DNA from: Neomoorella sulfitireducens
Lineage (GTDB): Bacteria > Bacillota > DSM-521 > Neomoorellales > Neomoorellaceae
Assembly: GCF_024733845.1 (NCBI RefSeq)
Contig: NZ_JANRHG010000009.1
Coordinates: 45,852-109,851 of the forward strand
Direction of reading: 5' to 3'
DNA: 64,000 nucleotides
Below the pieces are notes generated by a model. That model was not told the DNA's origin. It did no database searches and worked only from the letters and a program-made list of their open reading frames with translations. Below, in pieces: positions 60,698 to 64,000 of this stretch (positions are counted from its first letter, which is position 1; each line of letters opens with the position of its first letter). Position numbers and translations under genes: made by a program.

Positions 60698-62371
60698 ATG
60701 TTTGTAGGACTGGATATGGGTGGCACCCATACCGATGCCGTCCTTGTAGATCAAGGACGCATCCTGCGCCACTATAAAACGGTCACCGACCAGGCCGATT
60801 ACACCGGTACCGTTACCCGGGCCCTGGAAGCCGTCCTAAATGGGATAAATCTTGCCGCCATCAAGCGCCTCAATTTAAGCACGACCATCTGTACCAACGC
60901 AATTGTAACCGGCCGCACCAGCCCTGTCGGGTTGCTCCTGGAGCCGGGGCCGGGCCTAAATCCCGCCATACTCGCCTGCGGCCAGAAAAATTTTATCCTC
61001 TCGGGGTCCATCGATCACCGCGGCCGGCCCACCAGTTCCCTGGTCGAGGCGGAGATTAAAAAAGCCGATAAGGAGCTGCGCCAGGCCGGTATCCGCCACC
61101 TGGCCATTGCCGGCAAGTTCTCGACGCGCAATCCGGAACACGAACTGGCTATAAAAGAAGCCCTTTCCCCCAGCTACGAGTTTATCACCCTGGGCCACCG
61201 CCTGTCAGGCCGGCTAAACTTCCCCCGCCGGGTCTTTACAGCCTATCTCAACAGCGCCGTGGCCGCCACTTACAGTTCCTTTGCGGCCGCCATAAAATCT
61301 TTTACAGCCCAAAAAGAATTGCCGGCGGTTCCCTATATTTTGAAGGCCGACGGCGGCACCCTTTCCCTGGAGGCCTCCCTGGCCCAACCTGTAGAAACCA
61401 TCCTTTCCGGCCCGGCGGCCAGCATCATGGGCGCCCTGGCCCTGGTGCCGGTTCAACAAGATGCTATTATCCTGGATATCGGTGGAACGACCACGGATAT
61501 TGCCTTCCTGGCCGGCGGTGTACCCCTCTTCGAGCCGCAGGGTATAAGCATTGCCGGCTTCCCCACCCTGGTGCGGGCCCTGTACAGCCACTCCCTGGGC
61601 CTGGGGGGCGACAGCTGCCTGGAGGTCAAGGATGGTCGTTTAACTATCGGCCCCGAACGCCGGGGACCGGCCCGGGCCCTGGGCGGCCCGGCCGTCACCC
61701 CTACCGACGCCCTGATCACCCTGGGCCGCCTGGACCTGGGAGACAGGGCCGCTGCCCGCCGGGGTATAGCTAAACTGGGCGATGAGCTGGGGTTGACGAC
61801 TGAAAGAACGGCATCAGCCATTTTAAAACAAATGGCAGGAGAAATTGCTTGCCATTGCCATGCTTTGCTGGCTCAGATCAACAGCCGCCCGGTCTATACC
61901 GTACGCGAGGTCCTGGAAGAAAAACAATTAAAGCCGGCTCAGGTGATTGCCATTGGTGCCCCGGCACCCCTGCTGGCGGCCGAGCTGGATGAAGCCTTTA
62001 GCCTCCCGGTCGTCGTCCCCCACCTGGCCGGGGTGGCCAATGCTGTCGGGGCAGCTTTAAGCCGGCCTACCACGGAATTAACCCTCCTGGCCGATACCGG
62101 GCAGGGACTGCTAACGGTGCCCGAAGAGGGCATCCGGGAAAAGGTCCCTGCCGGCTATACCCTGGAACAGGCCAAAAAACGTGCCCTGGAGCTTTTGCGC
62201 GCGCGTTTCCTGCGCCTAACCCCGGAGGCAGGCGACGCCGGGCTGGAAGTAGTGGAAGAACAGTCCTTTAATATGGTTTCCGGTTTTTATACTACCGGGA
62301 AAAATATCCGGGTGAAAGTTCAAGTAAAACCCCGGGTCACCCCCCTGAAGGGAGATGGGGGCCATGTATAA
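60698..62371 (+). CDS. Hydantoinase/oxoprolinase-family protein
   Basis: A 557-residue protein with the ASKHA-type hydantoinase A layout. The N-terminal domain has FVGLDMGGTHTDAVLVDQG and LNLSTTICTNAIVTGR, and the catalytic part has LSGPAASIMGAL and ILDIGGTTTDIAFLAGG. It lacks the long C-terminal beta domain of full oxoprolinases. Substrate unknown; such stand-alone HyuA-like proteins are frequent in acetogens and methanogens. ATG with TGGAGG. It overlaps the deacetylase gene downstream by eight bases. Confidence 0.88.
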   Translation: MFVGLDMGGTHTDAVLVDQGRILRHYKTVTDQADYTGTVTRALEAVLNGINLAAIKRLNLSTTICTNAIVTGRTSPVGLLLEPGPGLNPAILACGQKNFILSGSIDHRGRPTSSLVEAEIKKADKELRQAGIRHLAIAGKFSTRNPEHELAIKEALSPSYEFITLGHRLSGRLNFPRRVFTAYLNSAVAATYSSFAAAIKSFTAQKELPAVPYILKADGGTLSLEASLAQPVETILSGPAASIMGALALVPVQQDAIILDIGGTTTDIAFLAGGVPLFEPQGISIAGFPTLVRALYSHSLGLGGDSCLEVKDGRLTIGPERRGPARALGGPAVTPTDALITLGRLDLGDRAAARRGIAKLGDELGLTTERTASAILKQMAGEIACHCHALLAQINSRPVYTVREVLEEKQLKPAQVIAIGAPAPLLAAELDEAFSLPVVVPHLAGVANAVGAALSRPTTELTLLADTGQGLLTVPEEGIREKVPAGYTLEQAKKRALELLRARFLRLTPEAGDAGLEVVEEQSFNMVSGFYTTGKNIRVKVQVKPRVTPLKGDGGHV

Positions 62372-63677
62372 AGCCGCCCGCCGCCTGGGCCTGGTTTTCT
62401 TCCCCGCCTTTGACTGGGCCATCAGCCCCACCCACCCGGAGCGGGAAGAGCGTCTCCTTTACACCCTGGACCAGGTCCTGGAAGAAGGCATCCTGGATAT
62501 CGACGGTATCTATGAGTACCGCCCGCGCCTGGCAACAGTTGCCGATGTGGAACGGGTGCACGTTTGTGTTCCTGATGTTATGTCCCGGATCACTGAATCC
62601 CACCTGATAGCCGCCGGGGGCGCTATCGTGGCCGCCGAGGCAGTCCTCAAAGGCGAGGTAGATAAAGCCTTTGCCGTTGTCCGGCCGCCGGGTCACCACG
62701 CCATGCGTATCGTCCACGGCGCTCGCGGTTTCTGCAATATAAACATAGAGGCTATAATGATCGAATATATTCGCCGTAATTATGGTAAAAAGCGTATCGC
62801 CATCGTGGATACCGACTGCCACCACGGCGACGGTAGCCAGGACATCTACTGGCATGATCCGGATACCCTTTATATATCTATCCACCAGGACGGGCGCACC
62901 CTCTACCCGGGCAGCGGCTTCCTAAATGAGTTCGGGGGGCCGAACGCCTACGGCTACAATTTAAACCTGCCCCTGCCGCCCGAAACGGGCGAGGAAGGTT
63001 TTCTCTATGCCCTGGAACATTTCATCCTGCCCGTGCTGGCCGATTTCAAGCCCGATCTGGTCATCAATTCCGCCGGCCAGGATAACCATTATACCGATCC
63101 CATCACCAACATGCGCTTTTCCGCCCAGGGCTATGCCCGCCTGAATGACCGCCTGCAGCCGGATATCGCCGTCCTTGAAGGCGGCTATTCCATCGAGGGC
63201 GCCCTGCCCTATGTCAATGTAGGGATTATCCTGGCCCTGGCCGGCCTCGACTACGCCGGCGTGCGGGAGCCTGACTATAGCCCCGCCAAAGTGTCCCAGT
63301 CCCCCAGGGTCGGCGACTACATCGCCCGCCTGTGCGAAGAAACCTACCGGGCCTGGCAGCAGCGAGACGCCTTGCGGGTCGAATTCGTCCGGGATAAAAA
63401 AGAAATCAGCCGCCGGCGCCAGATCTACTACGACACCGAGGGGCTGATGGAGACCCAGGAAGAAACAACCCTGGTATGTGATGCCTGCGGCGGCCTCACC
63501 TGGATTGATTCCCGCACCGACCTGGGCAGCCACGTCCTGGCCATCTTTATTTCCCGCGATGCCTGCCCGCGCTGCCGGGAAGAAGGCCACGCCCTTTTTG
63601 ACCGGGTCTCGAGCAAGTCTTATAGGGACGGTATTTTTCTCCAGGACCGGGTGGCGGACCGTTTGTTTAAGAAATGA
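62364..63677 (+). CDS. Histone deacetylase-family amidohydrolase with C-terminal zinc ribbon
   Basis: A 437-residue arginase/deacetylase-fold enzyme. The tandem His is in RPPGHHAM, the metal site in VDTDCHHGDGSQD, and further ligands in SAGQDNHYTDP; EGGYSIEGALPYVN lies near the end of the domain. Residues ~365-400 add two CxxC knuckles (VCDACGG and ACPRCRE), a zinc ribbon not found in usual HDAC or acetylpolyamine amidohydrolase proteins. It would remove acetyl groups from a small amine or a protein. Start at 62364 behind GGAGATGGGGG; coupled to the hydantoinase gene. Confidence 0.9.
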   Translation: MYKAARRLGLVFFPAFDWAISPTHPEREERLLYTLDQVLEEGILDIDGIYEYRPRLATVADVERVHVCVPDVMSRITESHLIAAGGAIVAAEAVLKGEVDKAFAVVRPPGHHAMRIVHGARGFCNINIEAIMIEYIRRNYGKKRIAIVDTDCHHGDGSQDIYWHDPDTLYISIHQDGRTLYPGSGFLNEFGGPNAYGYNLNLPLPPETGEEGFLYALEHFILPVLADFKPDLVINSAGQDNHYTDPITNMRFSAQGYARLNDRLQPDIAVLEGGYSIEGALPYVNVGIILALAGLDYAGVREPDYSPAKVSQSPRVGDYIARLCEETYRAWQQRDALRVEFVRDKKEISRRRQIYYDTEGLMETQEETTLVCDACGGLTWIDSRTDLGSHVLAIFISRDACPRCREEGHALFDRVSSKSYRDGIFLQDRVADRLFKK

Positions 63678-63690
63678 ACCCCATAACGAA

Positions 63691-63712
63691 AGCCAGGGTT
63701 TTCTCCCTGGCT
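63691..63712. terminator. Bidirectional terminator between the deacetylase and yraN genes
   Basis: AGCCAGGG (63691-63698) pairs with CCCTGGCT (63705-63712), followed by TTTTCTTTTT on the plus strand. The convergent yraN gene ends 12 bases further on. Confidence 0.85.
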
Positions 63713-63723
63713 TTTCTTTTTCC

Positions 63724-64000
63724 TTAAAAAGCGCCTTTGATAACTTCAATACCCGTAACCCTTTCCTGCCGGTCCAGGCGCACGGCCACCACATCGAAAC
63801 GGCAGGGACGGTTGGTCAAGCCACGTCCGCTAAGATAATAGGCCGCCAGGCGGCGCAGGCGCATTTGTTTACGCAGGTCGACCGACTCCTGGGGCGTGCC
63901 AAAGGCATCGGTGGAGCGGGTGCGCACCTCGACAAAAACAATTGCCTCACCGTCGGCAGCGATAATATCAATTTCCCCCAGGGGGCAGCGGTAATTGCGT
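63724..64000 (-). CDS. yraN: YraN/UPF0102-family endonuclease-like protein (start outside window)
   Basis: The minus-strand frame is open to the end of the window, so ~91 C-terminal residues are seen. GEIDIIA and FVEVRTR (the D...ExK-like nuclease signature of the family, here with Arg) are followed by KQMRLRRLAAYYL and CRFDVVAV. The family has a Holliday-junction-resolvase-like fold with unsettled function. The N-terminus is missing. Confidence 0.88.
   Translation of the reverse strand, partial: RNYRCPLGEIDIIAADGEAIVFVEVRTRSTDAFGTPQESVDLRKQMRLRRLAAYYLSGRGLTNRPCRFDVVAVRLDRQERVTGIEVIKGAF

Overview
The window looks like a chromosomal segment of an anaerobic, spore-forming Firmicute of the Moorella/Thermoanaerobacterales type. 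The supporting signs are a CotF-like spore coat gene, MurT/GatD cell-wall amidation genes, a sodium-pump methylmalonyl-CoA decarboxylase, many Mo-bis-MGD enzymes, TRAP transport, frequent TTG/GTG starts with strong GGAGG sites, and moderately high G+C. The organism name is inference. Positions 1-1660 are much more AT-rich, carry an IS3-type transposase remnant and look foreign.

Layout. (1) 1-957: the 3' part of a PucR/CdaR-type regulator, then about 700 bases of degenerate DNA. (2) 1670-16698, all on the minus strand: a complete methylmalonyl-CoA/succinate module, read in the direction of transcription as sucC-sucD, sdhA-sdhC-sdhD-sdhB, fumA-fumB-DUF3870, then mcmA-mcmB-meaB-mce-mmdA-mmdD-mmdC-mmdB. 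This interconverts propionyl-CoA and fumarate/malate, in either the syntrophic propionate-oxidising or the propionate-forming direction, with decarboxylation coupled to Na+ export. (3) 16747-45845, also minus strand: a catabolic island. It holds two enzyme pairs that match pyrogallol-phloroglucinol transhydroxylase in subunit sizes, cluster cysteines and active-site spacing. It also holds a TRAP transporter, an SDR, a 3-hydroxyacyl-CoA dehydrogenase-like enzyme, a BKACE-family enzyme, two cyclase-family hydrolases, a 3-oxoacid CoA-transferase, a thiolase, a cupin, an acyl-CoA dehydrogenase-like protein and two further Mo-enzyme/ferredoxin pairs. Together these fit anaerobic degradation of trihydroxybenzenes: pyrogallol to phloroglucinol, dihydrophloroglucinol, 3-hydroxy-5-oxohexanoate, triacetate, acetoacetate and acetyl-CoA. 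(4) 46069-64000: ordinary chromosome, with the spore coat gene, a two-component system beside a secreted DUF2680 protein, murJ-murT-gatD, an ATP-grasp ligase, a phosphodiester glycosidase, NAD-type isocitrate dehydrogenase, an amidase, a hydantoinase/deacetylase pair and the start-lacking end of yraN.

Regulation. Two near-perfect sigma-54 promoters are visible (TGGCACG-N4-TTGCA). One lies just before the TRAP/transhydroxylase-1 operon (35463-35478). The other lies before an operon beginning with a 45-residue zinc-ribbon protein and continuing into Mo-enzyme 2 (45830-45845). A sigma-54 activator with PrpR-N, PAS, AAA+ and Fis-HTH domains (40190-42118) sits between them, followed by the second DUF3870 gene of the window.

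Decay is also visible. A scoB-thiolase fusion pseudogene (16747-17459) and a thiolase N-terminal stub (19278-19367) flank the two cyclase genes, so this end of the island has been rearranged. No tRNA, rRNA or CRISPR array was seen.
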